Made by a program: the position numbers and the translations under genes
DNA from: Actinomycetota bacterium
Lineage (GTDB): Bacteria; Actinomycetota; Geothermincolia; Geothermincolales; RBG-13-55-18
Reading direction: 5' to 3'
NCBI GenBank assembly: GCA_014360645.1
Contig: JACIXD010000006.1
Coordinates: 1 to 64,000 of the forward strand
DNA length: 64,000 bases
In this document: in pieces, positions 16,615-25,514 of the stretch
Layout: each line of letters starts with the position of its first letter
Position numbering within the stretch: the stretch's first letter is position 1
Notes under the pieces: generated by a model
What the model was told of the DNA's origin: nothing
What the model saw: the letters and a program-made list of their open reading frames with translations, nothing else
Database searches by the model: none

Positions 16615-16979
16615 ACGCGGCGGCGGTGGACGAGTGCCTGCGGCTGCTGGGGGACTTCGAGTTCCTGCTGCGTGAGGAGCGCGAGGCGCTCTCCCGCGGG
16701 GACCTGCCCGGCGCCGCCAGGGCGGCGCGCGCCAAGGAGGGCATCATCGCCCGCCTGCGGGAGCTGGACCTGGAGGAGCTGGGGGCGGCGGAGCGCGGAG
16801 CCGCGGCGTCCGTGGAGGCGCTGCGCGCGGCGCAGGACGAGAACGTCTCCCTGCTGCGGGACATGGCGGCCGGCGTGGCCGGGGAACTGTCCGCCCTGCG
16901 GGCCAGGAGGAGGACGCTCGGAGCCTACGGCGAACAGACGGCCGCGGATGGGGCGGCTTTTATGAACGGCCAGGCCTGA
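16611..16979 (+). CDS. FlgN/FliT-like flagellar export chaperone
   Basis: 122 aa, almost entirely helical (LRLLGDFEFLLREEREALSR, IIARLRELDLEELGAAERG, SALRARRRTLGAYGEQT). The late AYG motif and size suit the FlgN family, chaperones of FlgK and FlgL; a FliT-like FliD chaperone is the other option, given its place right after fliD-fliS. It overlaps fliS by 4 nt, so the two are co-translated. Confidence 0.7.
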   Translation: MNAAAVDECLRLLGDFEFLLREEREALSRGDLPGAARAARAKEGIIARLRELDLEELGAAERGAAASVEALRAAQDENVSLLRDMAAGVAGELSALRARRRTLGAYGEQTAADGAAFMNGQA

Positions 16980-17023
16980 TGGGCCGCATAAGGCGGGAAG
17001 GGACCCCGCCGTCAAGTTCAAGG

Positions 17024-17047
17024 AAGGACAACTGCGAGGTTGTCCTT
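17024..17047 (+). terminator. Intrinsic terminator-like hairpin
   Basis: AAGGACAAC (17024-17032) pairs perfectly with 17039-17047 around a 6-nt loop and is followed by only one more T. It separates the filament genes from the hook/basal-body operon that starts with the HDOD gene at 17074. Confidence 0.6.
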
Positions 17048-17073
17048 TCGCGCTTGCTGGAGGTGAAAAGGGT

Positions 17074-17955
17074 ATGGACGCGACGAGAGTGCAGGAGAAC
17101 GTGCGGGAGAGGGTGGAGAACCTGCCGGCCCCCAGCGCCGTGGTCATGGAGGTCCTGCGCCGCAGCGGCAACCCGGACTGCTCGGTGAAGGAGATAGCGG
17201 AGGTCATCACCTCCGACGCCTCGCTCACGGCCAGGGTGCTGCGCCTCGCGAACTCCTCCTACTACGGCCTGCCGCGCCGGGTGGAGACGGCGAGCGTGGC
17301 GGTTCCCCTGCTGGGGATCCGCACCATCCGGCGCCTGGTGCTCAGCGTGTCCACCTACGACATCATGAGCCAGAGGCTGGGCGGATACGGGCACGCCGAG
17401 GGGGAGCTGTGGGCGCACTCACTGGGAGTTTCGGTGGCGGCGGAGCACCTGTGCGAGCGCGCGGGGTACCGGAAGAGCGAGGAGATGAGGATGGTGGCGC
17501 TCCTGCACGATATCGGCAAGGTGGTGCTCTCGCCCTTCCTCCTCGAACTGCTGGACCCGGCGTCGCGGGAGGCCTTGAACGCCGGCGGGAGGGAGGCTTT
17601 GGAGGTGGAGCGCGAGGCCTGCGGTTGCGACCACGCGGAGGTGGGGATGATGATCGCCGAGCGCTGGAACCTCTCGCCGCGTTTCGAGGAGATCATCCAC
17701 TACCACCACGAGCCGCGGGAAGCCCCCAACCTGCCCAGGGCGGCGGCCCTGGTGAACGTGGCGGACACCGTGGCGGCGTGGCTGCTTAAGACCGACGAGC
17801 TTGCGCGCACGCCCCTGGAGTTCGACGCGGATGCCCTGGAGATTCTCCTCCTCGAGGAGACCGAGGTGGCCCAAGAGTTGATAGAGGTCAACCGCAAGAT
17901 AGGGGAGGAGATAGGTTTCTGGCTCGACTACGGGAGCGGCGGAGACGGGAGATGA
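17074..17955 (+). CDS. HDOD-domain signalling protein
   Basis: 293 aa. Residues ~10-210 form an HDOD domain (LPAPSAVVMEVLRRSG, ITSDASLTARVLRLANSSYY, MVALLHDIGKVVLSPFL). It keeps an H-D pair in LLHDIGK, but HDOD proteins generally lack the full HD-GYP metal site and act as signalling adaptors rather than confirmed phosphodiesterases. No receiver or membrane segment is present. Placed as the first gene of the basal-body run, it may link a signal (possibly from the orphan response regulator) to flagellar output; that is inference. GGAGGTGAAAAGGGT precedes the ATG. Confidence 0.88.
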   Translation: MDATRVQENVRERVENLPAPSAVVMEVLRRSGNPDCSVKEIAEVITSDASLTARVLRLANSSYYGLPRRVETASVAVPLLGIRTIRRLVLSVSTYDIMSQRLGGYGHAEGELWAHSLGVSVAAEHLCERAGYRKSEEMRMVALLHDIGKVVLSPFLLELLDPASREALNAGGREALEVEREACGCDHAEVGMMIAERWNLSPRFEEIIHYHHEPREAPNLPRAAALVNVADTVAAWLLKTDELARTPLEFDADALEILLLEETEVAQELIEVNRKIGEEIGFWLDYGSGGDGR

Positions 17956-17974
17956 GGGAGGGAGGCGGCTGGAA

Positions 17975-18367
17975 ATGACCCTGGACATCTTCGGAGACGC
18001 CACCTTCGCCCTGTTGGGAAAGGCGCTGGACGCGTACTCCCTGCGCCACCGCGTGAGCGCGAACAACCTCGCCAACGCCAGCACCCCCGGCTTCAAGAGG
18101 TCCTACCTGCCCTTCGAGGAGGAGCTGGGTAAGAGGGTGCGGTGGGGGCGCGGCGGGGGGAAGGCGCTGCCCGAAGGCCTGGAGGGGCTCGAGCTCAAAG
18201 CGCAGGTGGACTACCGCACGGAGAGCCGCGAGGACGGCAACAACGTGGACATGGAGCAGGAGATCGCCGAGATGAGCAAGAACAGCATCCGCTACACGGC
18301 GGCGAGCTCCATGATCAAGAAGAAGGCGGAGATGTACCGCTACGTGATCTCGGAAGGCAGGAGGTAA
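17975..18367 (+). CDS. flgB: FlgB flagellar rod protein
   Basis: 130 aa. LGKALDAYSLRHRVSANNLANASTPGFKRSYLPFEEEL contains the rod-protein motif ANNLANASTPGFK. The C-terminus (EIAEMSKNSIRYTAASSMIKKK) is the matching helix. It builds the proximal rod. It starts 19 nt after the HDOD gene, and flgC follows 3 nt after its stop. Confidence 0.96.
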   Translation: MTLDIFGDATFALLGKALDAYSLRHRVSANNLANASTPGFKRSYLPFEEELGKRVRWGRGGGKALPEGLEGLELKAQVDYRTESREDGNNVDMEQEIAEMSKNSIRYTAASSMIKKKAEMYRYVISEGRR

Positions 18368-18370
18368 GAG

Positions 18371-18790
18371 ATGGGTATTTTCGGCTCCTTCGACATCAGC
18401 GCCTCCGGGCTCACCGCCAACCGCCTGTGGATGGACGTCATCGCCTCCAACATCGCCAACGCCCAGACCACCCGCACGCCCGAGGGCGGCCCCTACCGGC
18501 GGCGGGAGGTGGTCTTCTCCACGCGCGTCGCGGAGACCTCGCAGCCCGGCCTGGAGGGCGGACAGGGAGTGCGGGTGGTGGGGATAGTGGAGGACCAGAG
18601 CCCGCCCCAGCTCGTCTACGATCCCGATCACCCGGACGCGCGCGAGGACGGCTACGTGGAGATGCCCAACGTGAACGCGGTCACCGAGATGGTGGACATG
18701 CTGGTGGCGTCGCGGGCCTACGAGGCCAACGCGGCGGCCATGGAGGCCGCCAAGGCCATGCTCGGCCGGGCGCTGGACATCCTGAGGTAA
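18371..18790 (+). CDS. flgC: FlgC flagellar rod protein
   Basis: 139 aa, normal size. FDISASGLTANRLWMDVIASNIANAQT is the N-terminal rod motif region; the C-terminus VEMPNVNAVTEMVDMLVASRAYEANAAAM is diagnostic for FlgC. It assembles in the proximal rod with FlgB. It lies between flgB (3 nt) and fliE (15 nt) in the usual flgB-flgC-fliE order. Confidence 0.97.
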   Translation: MGIFGSFDISASGLTANRLWMDVIASNIANAQTTRTPEGGPYRRREVVFSTRVAETSQPGLEGGQGVRVVGIVEDQSPPQLVYDPDHPDAREDGYVEMPNVNAVTEMVDMLVASRAYEANAAAMEAAKAMLGRALDILR

Positions 18791-18805
18791 GGAGGGAGAG
18801 AAGAG

Positions 18806-19105
18806 GTGAAGATCGCCCCCGTCAACCTGCAGCAGCAAGTCGCCAGGACGGTGGCGGAGGGAAGCGCTAAGGCCAGGGAGGGCGGGATCGACTTCAAGGC
18901 CGGGCTCAACCGAGCCATCGAGGGCCTGAACCGGGTCCAGAACGAGGCGGACGACATGGTGGCGAGGATGGTCACCGGGGAGGTGGACGACATCCACCAG
19001 GTTGTCCTCGCGGTGGAGAAGGCCAACCTCTCCATGCAGCTTGCGGTACAGGTGCGCAACAAGGTGCTGGAGGCATACCAGGAGATCATGCACATGCAGG
19101 TGTGA
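18806..19105 (+). CDS. fliE: FliE MS-ring/rod junction protein
   Basis: 99 aa from GTG 18806 (GGAGGGAGAG upstream). The C-terminal half VTGEVDDIHQVVLAVEKANL, SMQLAVQVRNKVLEAYQEIM is the FliE core. It joins the MS ring to the rod and is the first exported subunit. About 90 nt separate it from fliF. Confidence 0.95.
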   Translation: MKIAPVNLQQQVARTVAEGSAKAREGGIDFKAGLNRAIEGLNRVQNEADDMVARMVTGEVDDIHQVVLAVEKANLSMQLAVQVRNKVLEAYQEIMHMQV

Positions 19106-19193
19106 GAGACAGGACAGGGGACAGGTCTCCCGGGATTCCCGGGTCGAGGAGGAAACGGCAGTGAAGAGAGCGCGGCACGAGGAGTGACGGTAG

Positions 19194-20720
19194 ATGCAGA
19201 GGTTGCTCGAGCAGTTGCGGAGGATGGCATCCCGATACACGGCGGGCCAGAAGGCGGCCGCGGTCCTCATCGCGGCCCTGCTGGGCGCGGGCATATATCT
19301 CCTGGTGGGCTACGCCTCGAAGCCCCAGTACCGCGTGCTCTTTTCCGGGCTCGAGGACCGCGACTCCGCCCAGGTGGTCGCCAAGTTGGACGAGATGAAG
19401 GTGGGCTACCGGCTGGAGGGCACTTCCGTGCTGGTGCCCGCGGGGGAGGTGGACAGGCTGCGCGTGCAGCTGGCGGCGGAGAACATCCCCTCGGGCGGCA
19501 AGGTCGGCTTCGAGATCTTCGACAAGTCGAGCTTCGGGGCCAGCGACTTCACCCAGAAGGTCAACTACCAGCGCGCCCTGGAGGGGGAGCTCTCCCGCAC
19601 CATCTCCTCCATCGACCAGGTGCAGTCAGCGGTGGTGCACATCGCCATGCCCGAGGAGAGCATCTTCACCTCGCAGGAAAACTCCGCCACCGCCTCCGTG
19701 CTCATCTCGCTGCGGGGGGGAGCTTCCCTGGAGAAAAGGCAGGTGGAGGGGATCAGGAACCTGGTGGCGCGGGCGGTGGAGGGCCTGAGCCCGGAGAACG
19801 TGAGCGTGGTGGACAGCGAGGGCAACCCCCTCTTTGCGGGGGACGACGGCGCCGCCCTGGCGGCGGACCGCCTGCAGACCACGCGCAGCTACGAATCCTA
19901 CATGGAGGCCTCGCTGCAGCAGATACTCAACCGCGTGGTGGGAAGCGGCAAGGGGGTGGTCAAGGTGAGCCTCGAGCTGGACCTTGCGACGAGGACCACC
20001 CAGACGGAGAAATACGCCGCCCCCGCGGAGGGCGGTCTCCCGAGTTCCCAGGAGACCAGCGAGGAGATATACAACAACGGCGCCGGTTCCGCCACGGGGG
20101 TGCCGGGCACGGGCTCCAATATCCCCGACTACACCACCGTGACCCCGGGCGCCGGGAACGCCGCCTATTCGAAGAAGGAGAGCAGCGTCACCTACGACAA
20201 CAACCGCACCGTAACCGAGGAGACCGAGCCGCCTGGAAAGATCACCGGCATGAGCATCGCGGTGCTGGTGGACGAGAGCGTGGACGCCGACAGCGTCTAC
20301 GCCCTGCAGGAGGCGCTTGCGGCGGCGGCGGGGCTGGACGAGAGGCGGGGCGACACCATCAGCGTGCAGTCGGTGCCCTTCGACACCTCCTACCAAGAGG
20401 AGGTGGAGGCGCAGCTCGCGAAGGCCCAGAGCGGCGAGAGGCTCTGGAAGATGGTCAAGACGGGCCTGCTGGCGCTGGCGGCCCTGGCGGCGGCGGTGTT
20501 TCTGTTCCTCAAGCTCAAAAAGGTGAGGAAGCGGCTGGAGGAGCTCCCCGAACTCGAGGCCAGGGACACCCTGGCTCTGGAGGAGGCCGCGGAGGGGGCA
20601 CGGGCGCTCATGGGCCGCACGGCGAAGTCCCCCATGCTCAGCTCGCTGGAGATGCTGGCAGCCCAGAAGCCGGACGAGATGGCCAGACTGCTGAAGGCGC
20701 TGATACACGAGAGGAGCTGA
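19194..20720 (+). CDS. fliF: FliF MS-ring protein
   Basis: 508 aa. Two transmembrane segments: residues ~20-42 (AAAVLIAALLGAGIYLLVG) and ~420-442 (LLALAALAAAVFLFLKL). Between them are the ring-building motifs, including VLFSGLEDRDSAQVVAKLDE and the YscJ-type KVNYQRALEGELSRTI. The cytoplasmic tail (LSSLEMLAAQKPDEMARLLKALIH) binds FliG. It forms the basal-body ring in the membrane; fliG begins 13 nt downstream. Confidence 0.97.
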   Translation: MQRLLEQLRRMASRYTAGQKAAAVLIAALLGAGIYLLVGYASKPQYRVLFSGLEDRDSAQVVAKLDEMKVGYRLEGTSVLVPAGEVDRLRVQLAAENIPSGGKVGFEIFDKSSFGASDFTQKVNYQRALEGELSRTISSIDQVQSAVVHIAMPEESIFTSQENSATASVLISLRGGASLEKRQVEGIRNLVARAVEGLSPENVSVVDSEGNPLFAGDDGAALAADRLQTTRSYESYMEASLQQILNRVVGSGKGVVKVSLELDLATRTTQTEKYAAPAEGGLPSSQETSEEIYNNGAGSATGVPGTGSNIPDYTTVTPGAGNAAYSKKESSVTYDNNRTVTEETEPPGKITGMSIAVLVDESVDADSVYALQEALAAAAGLDERRGDTISVQSVPFDTSYQEEVEAQLAKAQSGERLWKMVKTGLLALAALAAAVFLFLKLKKVRKRLEELPELEARDTLALEEAAEGARALMGRTAKSPMLSSLEMLAAQKPDEMARLLKALIHERS

Positions 20721-20733
20721 AGGAGGGAGGAGT

Positions 20734-21756
20734 TTGGACGTATCCACCCATCACGGCATGAGCAACGAGAGGAAGGCGGCCATCCTTCTGGTGTCGCTCT
20801 CGCCCGAGGTCTCCTCCAAGGTCATGCAGCACCTCTCGGAGGAGGAGATCGAGACCCTCACCCTGCAGATAGCCAACCTCACCCGGATCACCAAGGAGGA
20901 GCGCGAGCACGTCATCGAGACCTTCTACCACAGGTGCCTGGCGGAGGGCGAGATCGCCGGCGGAGGGTTCAACTACGCCAGGGAGCTGCTGGAAAAGGCC
21001 CTGGGGCCCAAAAAGGCGCAGTACATCCTGGAGAAGCTGAGCACCTCGGTGAGGGTCACCCCCATGTCCTTCATCCAGGACGTGGACATCAAGCAGGTGG
21101 CGGCGCTGCTCATGAACGAGCATCCCCAGACCATCGCCATCGTGCTCGCCAACATCTCCGCACAGCACGCCGCGGCCATCCTCTCCTCCCTGCCCCAGGA
21201 GCTATCGGTGGAGGTGGCCATGCGCCTGGCCATCATGGACAAGGCCTCCCCGGACGTGGTCTTCAGCATCGAGCGCGTGCTGGAGAAGAAGCTCGCCGGC
21301 TCGCTCATGCGCAGCATCGACGACGAGGTGAGCGGGGGCATCAAGGCCCTGGTGGAGATCCTCAACAACGTGGACCGCGCCACGGAGAAGACCATCCTCG
21401 AGGCCTTCGGGAACAAGAACCCCGAGCTGGCCGAGGAGGTGAAGAAGCTCATGTTCGTCTTCGAGGACATCGTCACCCTCGACGATGTGGCGGTGCAGAA
21501 GGTGCTCCAGGACGTGGAGACCAAGGAGCTGGCGCTGGCGTTGAAGGGCACCTCCGTGGAGGTGCGCGAAAAGATCACCAGGAACCTCTCGGAGCGGGCG
21601 GCGGAGATGCTGGAGGAGGAGATAGAGTACATGGGCCCCGTGCGTCTCAAGCAGGTGGAGGAGGCGCAGCAGGGCATCGTGGCCAAGATAAGGGCTCTCG
21701 AGGAGGCGGGGGAGATCATCATCGCCAGGGGAGCGGATGACGAGGTCGTGGTATGA
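20734..21756 (+). CDS. fliG: FliG motor switch protein
   Basis: 340 aa from TTG 20734, 3 nt after a GGAGGGAGGAG site. N-terminal domain (ERKAAILLVSLSPEVSSKVM), middle domain with EHPQ (LLMNEHPQTIAIVLANI) and C-terminal domain with the torque helix charged residues (VFEDIVTLDDVAVQKVLQDV) are all present. It couples MotA to rotor rotation and sets direction through FliM. Its stop overlaps the fliH start by 4 nt. Confidence 0.97.
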   Translation: MDVSTHHGMSNERKAAILLVSLSPEVSSKVMQHLSEEEIETLTLQIANLTRITKEEREHVIETFYHRCLAEGEIAGGGFNYARELLEKALGPKKAQYILEKLSTSVRVTPMSFIQDVDIKQVAALLMNEHPQTIAIVLANISAQHAAAILSSLPQELSVEVAMRLAIMDKASPDVVFSIERVLEKKLAGSLMRSIDDEVSGGIKALVEILNNVDRATEKTILEAFGNKNPELAEEVKKLMFVFEDIVTLDDVAVQKVLQDVETKELALALKGTSVEVREKITRNLSERAAEMLEEEIEYMGPVRLKQVEEAQQGIVAKIRALEEAGEIIIARGADDEVVV

Positions 21757-22475
21757 GCGGGACGGCGGTGAGCGGCTTGGGCGTGGAGACCGGCGAGACA
21801 TCCCCGCACGAGAGGAGGCGCATACGCGGAAAAGTGCTGCCCCGCGTGGAGGTGCTGGGAGTGGTGAGCGTGCCGGCGGTGGAGCCCTGCTCGGACGAGG
21901 AGGACTTGCAGCGCCGCCACGCTCAGGACGAGGGATACGAGGTCCTAGAAAGGGAGATCCTGGAAAGCGCCAGGGAGGCCGCCAGGGAGGAGGGCTTCCG
22001 GGCCGGCTACCGGGACGGCCGCGAACAGGCCATGGGCGAGCTGCGCGGCCTGGTGGGAGCCCTGGAGACGGTACGCAGGGGACTGGAGAACAGCCGGGCG
22101 GAGATGCTGCGAGAGCTGGAGCGCGAGATAACCGCCCTGGCCCTGGAGATAGCGGAGAAGCTGGCGCTCCAGGAGATCACCGCGAACCCGGAGGCGGTGC
22201 GCAACCTGGTGCGGCGGGTGATAGAGAGGGCGGGAGAGAAGCGGTCGCTGCGCGTGCGCTTGAGCCCGGAGGATTGCCGCAGGCTAAGGGAGGGGAGGAA
22301 GGAGCTCCTGGCCAGCCTGGTGGAGGTGGGAGACCTAGACCTGGTGGAGGACGAGAGTCTCTCGGTGGGGGACTGCGTGGTGGAGACCTCCTCGGGGATC
22401 GTGGACGCCCGCCTTGAGCGTCGCGTGGAGCGGGTGAGGTCGTCGGTGATGGAGGGGGAGGACGCGGATGGTTGA
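21753..22475 (+). CDS. fliH: FliH flagellar export ATPase regulator
   Basis: 240 aa. A long Glu/Arg-rich coiled coil (residues ~60-130) with the GxxxG-like run AREAAREEGFRAGYRDGREQ, then a C-terminal domain of the FliH/YscL type (VEVGDLDLVEDESLSVGDCVVETSSGIVDARLERR, in segments). It docks FliI to the C-ring. It overlaps both fliG (4 nt) and fliI (8 nt), so the three are tightly coupled. Confidence 0.92.
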   Translation: MSGTAVSGLGVETGETSPHERRRIRGKVLPRVEVLGVVSVPAVEPCSDEEDLQRRHAQDEGYEVLEREILESAREAAREEGFRAGYRDGREQAMGELRGLVGALETVRRGLENSRAEMLRELEREITALALEIAEKLALQEITANPEAVRNLVRRVIERAGEKRSLRVRLSPEDCRRLREGRKELLASLVEVGDLDLVEDESLSVGDCVVETSSGIVDARLERRVERVRSSVMEGEDADG

Positions 22476-23811
22476 CGAGGCCGCCGTGCATTTCCTCAGC
22501 GGAGGCATCAGGCGTGCCCTGGAGCGCGTGCGAGAGGCCGACCCCCTGCTCTACCTGGGAAAGGTGGAACGGGTGGTGGGATTGATCATCGAGGCCAGCG
22601 GCCCCGAGGGATGCATAGGCGAGCTCTGCCTGGTGAGAGACCGTTCCGGAAAGACGCTGCTCATGGCGGAGGTGGTGGGCTTCAAGGAGGGCAAGGTCAT
22701 GCTCATGCCCCTGAGCACACCCCACGGGGTCGGTCCGGGGTGCGAGGTGCTGGCCCTGGGGAAGCCCCTGCAGGTCCCGGTGGGAGAGGCGCTGCGCGGC
22801 AGGGTACTGGACGGCCTGGGGAGGCCGGCGGATGGCAGGCCCCTGGAGGGGCGTTTCGAGATGCGGCCGGTGGAGAACGACCCCCCGCACCCCCTGGCCA
22901 GGAGGCGCATATGCGAGCCCCTGGGGCTGGGGGTGAGGGCCATCGACGGACTGCTCACCTGCGGCAAGGGGCAGCGCATGGGGATCTTCGCGGGGAGCGG
23001 GGTGGGCAAGAGCACCCTCATGGGCATGATCGCCCGCTATACCCAGGCGGACGTGAACGTCATCGCCCTGGTGGGGGAGAGGGGCAGGGAGGTGCGGGAG
23101 TTCATCGAGCGCGACCTGGGCGCGGAGGGGCTGGAGCGCTCGGTGGTGGTGGTGGCCACCAGCGACGAGCCCGCCATGATCAGGCTGAAGGCGGCTCTGG
23201 CGGCCACCAGCATCGCGGAGCATTTCCGCGACCTGGGCATGGACGTGCTCTTCATGCTCGACTCCGTCACCCGCTTCGCCATGGCCCAGCGTGAGGTGGG
23301 GCTGACGGTGGGGGAGCCGCCCACCACCCGCGGCTACCCGCCCTCGGTTTTCGCCATGCTCCCCCGGCTCATGGAGAGGACCGGCTGCGGGGACCGCGGC
23401 ACCATCACCGCCCTCTACACCATCTTGGTGGAAGGCGACGACATGAACGAGCCCATCGCCGACACCTCGCGCTCCATCCTCGACGGGCACATCGTGCTCT
23501 CCAGGGACCTGGCGGCGAGGAACCACTACCCGGCGGTGGACATCCTGGCCAGCGTGAGCCGCCTGGCCACGGAGGTCATCGACGGCGATCACCGCGCAGC
23601 CGCCGACTGGCTGAGGAGGACCCTGGCGGTGTACCGCGACGCCGAGGACCTCATCAACATCGGCGCCTACCGCCACGGCTCCAACCCCGAGATCGACTAC
23701 GCCATCGCCCATATCCGGGATATAGAGGGTTACCTGTGCCAGGGAGTTGAGGAGAGGTGTACCTGGGAGGAAGCGGTGGAGGGGCTGAAGAGGCTGCGGG
23801 GGAGTGAGTGA
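22468..23811 (+). CDS. fliI: FliI flagellum-specific ATPase
   Basis: 447 aa. Walker A GSGVGKSTLMGMIA near residue 178, Walker B MDVLFMLDSVTRFAMAQRE, and GEPPTTRGYPPSVF are the flagellar/type III ATPase signatures related to F1 beta. It energises substrate unloading at the export gate together with FliH and FliJ. Its 3' end carries one copy of an 18-bp repeat (see 23800-23894). Confidence 0.97.
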   Translation: MVDEAAVHFLSGGIRRALERVREADPLLYLGKVERVVGLIIEASGPEGCIGELCLVRDRSGKTLLMAEVVGFKEGKVMLMPLSTPHGVGPGCEVLALGKPLQVPVGEALRGRVLDGLGRPADGRPLEGRFEMRPVENDPPHPLARRRICEPLGLGVRAIDGLLTCGKGQRMGIFAGSGVGKSTLMGMIARYTQADVNVIALVGERGREVREFIERDLGAEGLERSVVVVATSDEPAMIRLKAALAATSIAEHFRDLGMDVLFMLDSVTRFAMAQREVGLTVGEPPTTRGYPPSVFAMLPRLMERTGCGDRGTITALYTILVEGDDMNEPIADTSRSILDGHIVLSRDLAARNHYPAVDILASVSRLATEVIDGDHRAAADWLRRTLAVYRDAEDLINIGAYRHGSNPEIDYAIAHIRDIEGYLCQGVEERCTWEEAVEGLKRLRGSE

Positions 23812-23894
23812 AGGTGAGGTCACGGCTTTGTTGGGCGGTCCGTCGTCCGGGTCTTTCATTTGCAGATGTGACTCGAGGGAGTGAGTGAAGGTGA
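23800..23894 (+). repeat. 18-bp direct repeat flanking a 59-bp insert between fliI and fliJ
   Basis: GGGAGTGAGTGAAGGTGA occurs at 23800-23817 (end of fliI) and at 23877-23894 (start of fliJ), 77 bp apart. Removing one period would make fliI and fliJ overlap, as all neighbours in this operon do. The 59-bp spacer holds no feature I recognise. Confidence 0.75.
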
Positions 23895-24349
23895 AGAGGT
23901 TCGAGTTCCGCCTCGAGCCGGTCAGGCGCTACCGGGCCGGAGTGGAGAAGGAGAGGAAGCGCGAGTTCGCGGAGGCGCAGGCGGCCTACGACAGGGAGCT
24001 GGCGGAGCTCCGGAGGCTGCGGGACGAGGAGGCCCGGGTGGGGGAAGAGCTGCGCCGGGAGCTCAGGGGCAGGTGCGACGCCGAGCGCGTTAGGGCGGGG
24101 GAGATCCGCCTGGACCTCCTGCACCTGCGCATCGAAAAACAGGAGGCCAGGGTGCGCGAGGCCTTGCGGCACCTGGAGGAGAGGCGCCGGGCGCTGCTGG
24201 AGGCCGCCAGGGAGCGCAAGGTGATGGACAGGCTGCGCGAGCTGAGGTGGGAGGACCACCTCTACGAGATGGGCCGCGAGGAACAGGGATTCCTTGACGA
24301 GGTGGCCGGGGGCCGCTTCATCCTGAGAAGGCTTGCGGCGGAGGAGTGA
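23891..24349 (+). CDS. fliJ: FliJ flagellar export protein
   Basis: 152 aa from GTG 23891 (a GTG at 23885 is also possible; GAGGGA lies at 23875-23880). FliJ proteins typically begin with KRF-x-F-RLEPV, seen here as KRFEFRLEPVRRYRAG. The rest is one continuous Arg/Glu-rich coiled coil. FliJ is the stalk of the FliI hexamer and helps to couple proton flow to export. Confidence 0.9.
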   Translation: MKRFEFRLEPVRRYRAGVEKERKREFAEAQAAYDRELAELRRLRDEEARVGEELRRELRGRCDAERVRAGEIRLDLLHLRIEKQEARVREALRHLEERRRALLEAARERKVMDRLRELRWEDHLYEMGREEQGFLDEVAGGRFILRRLAAEE

Positions 24350-24355
24350 ACGGCG

Positions 24356-24868
24356 ATGGTCGAGGGCATCGAGGCGGTACGGGCAAGGATAGCGGCCATC
24401 GAGAGCCGTCTGCAGGCGCTGGCGGGCCGCGATTTCGCCTCCCTTCTCGAGGCCGCGGGCGCTTCGAGGTCGGCGTCATCCTCCTTCGTGGCCGCTTCCG
24501 GCCGGTCCGTCTCCGAGAGGGCGGGCAGGCTGGAGGCCTACATGCGCTCGCATAATTACAACCCCGCCCTGGCCGCCGAGGCGCGGAGCTTCGTGGAGGC
24601 GGCGGACGCCTACGGCATGGACTGGAGGCTGGCGGCGGCCCTGGCGGCGGTGGAGTCCTCGGGGGGCAGGGAGTGCTTCCGTCCCCATAACCCCTTCGGC
24701 ATCCTGGGGCGCGATTTCGCCTCTTTCCGGGAGGCGGTTTACGAGGTGAACCGCCTGGTGCGCAGCTACGGGTTCGGGAACGACATCCGGGCCATACTGT
24801 CGAAATACAACCCCACCGGCGGCGAGGGATATATCCGCACGGTGCTCCGAGAGATGGAGAAGATGTGA
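24356..24868 (+). CDS. Lysozyme/glucosaminidase-like peptidoglycan hydrolase in the flagellar operon
   Basis: 170 aa. After a ~55-residue helical and Ser-rich leader come LEAYMRSHNYNPALAAEA and AADAYGMDWRLAAALAAVESSGGRE, a lysozyme-like core with the probable catalytic Glu in AAVESSGG, then PHNPFGILG and YNPTGGEGYIRTVL. This resembles SLT/FlgJ-type muramidases that open the wall for the rod. No Sec signal is present, so flagellar export is likely. Its N-terminus resembles that of the next gene (see findings). GGAGGAGTGA precedes the ATG, 6 nt after fliJ. Confidence 0.7.
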   Translation: MVEGIEAVRARIAAIESRLQALAGRDFASLLEAAGASRSASSSFVAASGRSVSERAGRLEAYMRSHNYNPALAAEARSFVEAADAYGMDWRLAAALAAVESSGGRECFRPHNPFGILGRDFASFREAVYEVNRLVRSYGFGNDIRAILSKYNPTGGEGYIRTVLREMEKM

Positions 24869-24890
24869 GAGGGGGAGGAACGGCGGGGTC

Positions 24891-25409
24891 ATGGAAGGTA
24901 TTTCCAGAGTGATGTCGCGCATAGCGGAGATCGAAGCCCGGCTGCAGAGCTTGAGCGGGGCGTACGCCGCCCTGCCCTCCGCCGCGGCGGAGAGCTCCGC
25001 GTTCTCCTTCGCCTCCCTGCTGTCGAGGGCGGATGCCTCGCGGGGACAGGCGGTGGTCAACGAGGCCATGCGCTACCTGGGGGTGCCCTACGTGTACGGA
25101 GGGGGAAGCCCCAGCGGCTTCGACTGTTCCGGGCTGGTGCAGTACGTCTTCCGCAAGTTCGGGGTCAACCTCACCCATTACACCGTGACCCAGGCCCAGG
25201 CGGGCACCCCGGTATCCCGCAGCGAGCTGCGCCCCGGGGACGTCATCTTCTTCGGGGAGAACGGAGGCACCGGCTTCCTCTACCACGTCGGCATATACGT
25301 GGGGAACAACAGCTTCATCCATGCCCCCCATACCGGGGACGTGGTGAAGATATCTCGGCTGGAGGGCAAATACGATGCCAACTACGCCTGCGCGCGCAGG
25401 TACCTGTAG
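24891..25409 (+). CDS. NlpC/P60 peptidoglycan endopeptidase in the flagellar operon
   Basis: 172 aa. Residues ~55-172 are an NlpC/P60 domain: catalytic Cys in GFDCSGLVQYVF, His in LYHVGIYVGNN, third polar residue His in FIHAPHTG. It would cut stem peptides of peptidoglycan. There is no signal peptide; the first 45 residues are a helix with RIAEIEARLQSLSG followed by a Ser/Ala stretch ending FASLLSR, like its neighbour. It lies 22 nt after the muramidase gene and before fliK, so it probably clears the wall during rod or hook passage. Confidence 0.9.
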   Translation: MEGISRVMSRIAEIEARLQSLSGAYAALPSAAAESSAFSFASLLSRADASRGQAVVNEAMRYLGVPYVYGGGSPSGFDCSGLVQYVFRKFGVNLTHYTVTQAQAGTPVSRSELRPGDVIFFGENGGTGFLYHVGIYVGNNSFIHAPHTGDVVKISRLEGKYDANYACARRYL

Positions 25410-25514
25410 CCGCTCGCCGTCGGGACGCGGCGGCGCCGTCATGCTCGGCCCGTTGTCCGGCTGCGCGAGCGGCCCGAGCAAGGGCTTATGCCCGGAGGAA
25501 AGGAGGTGATGAGG

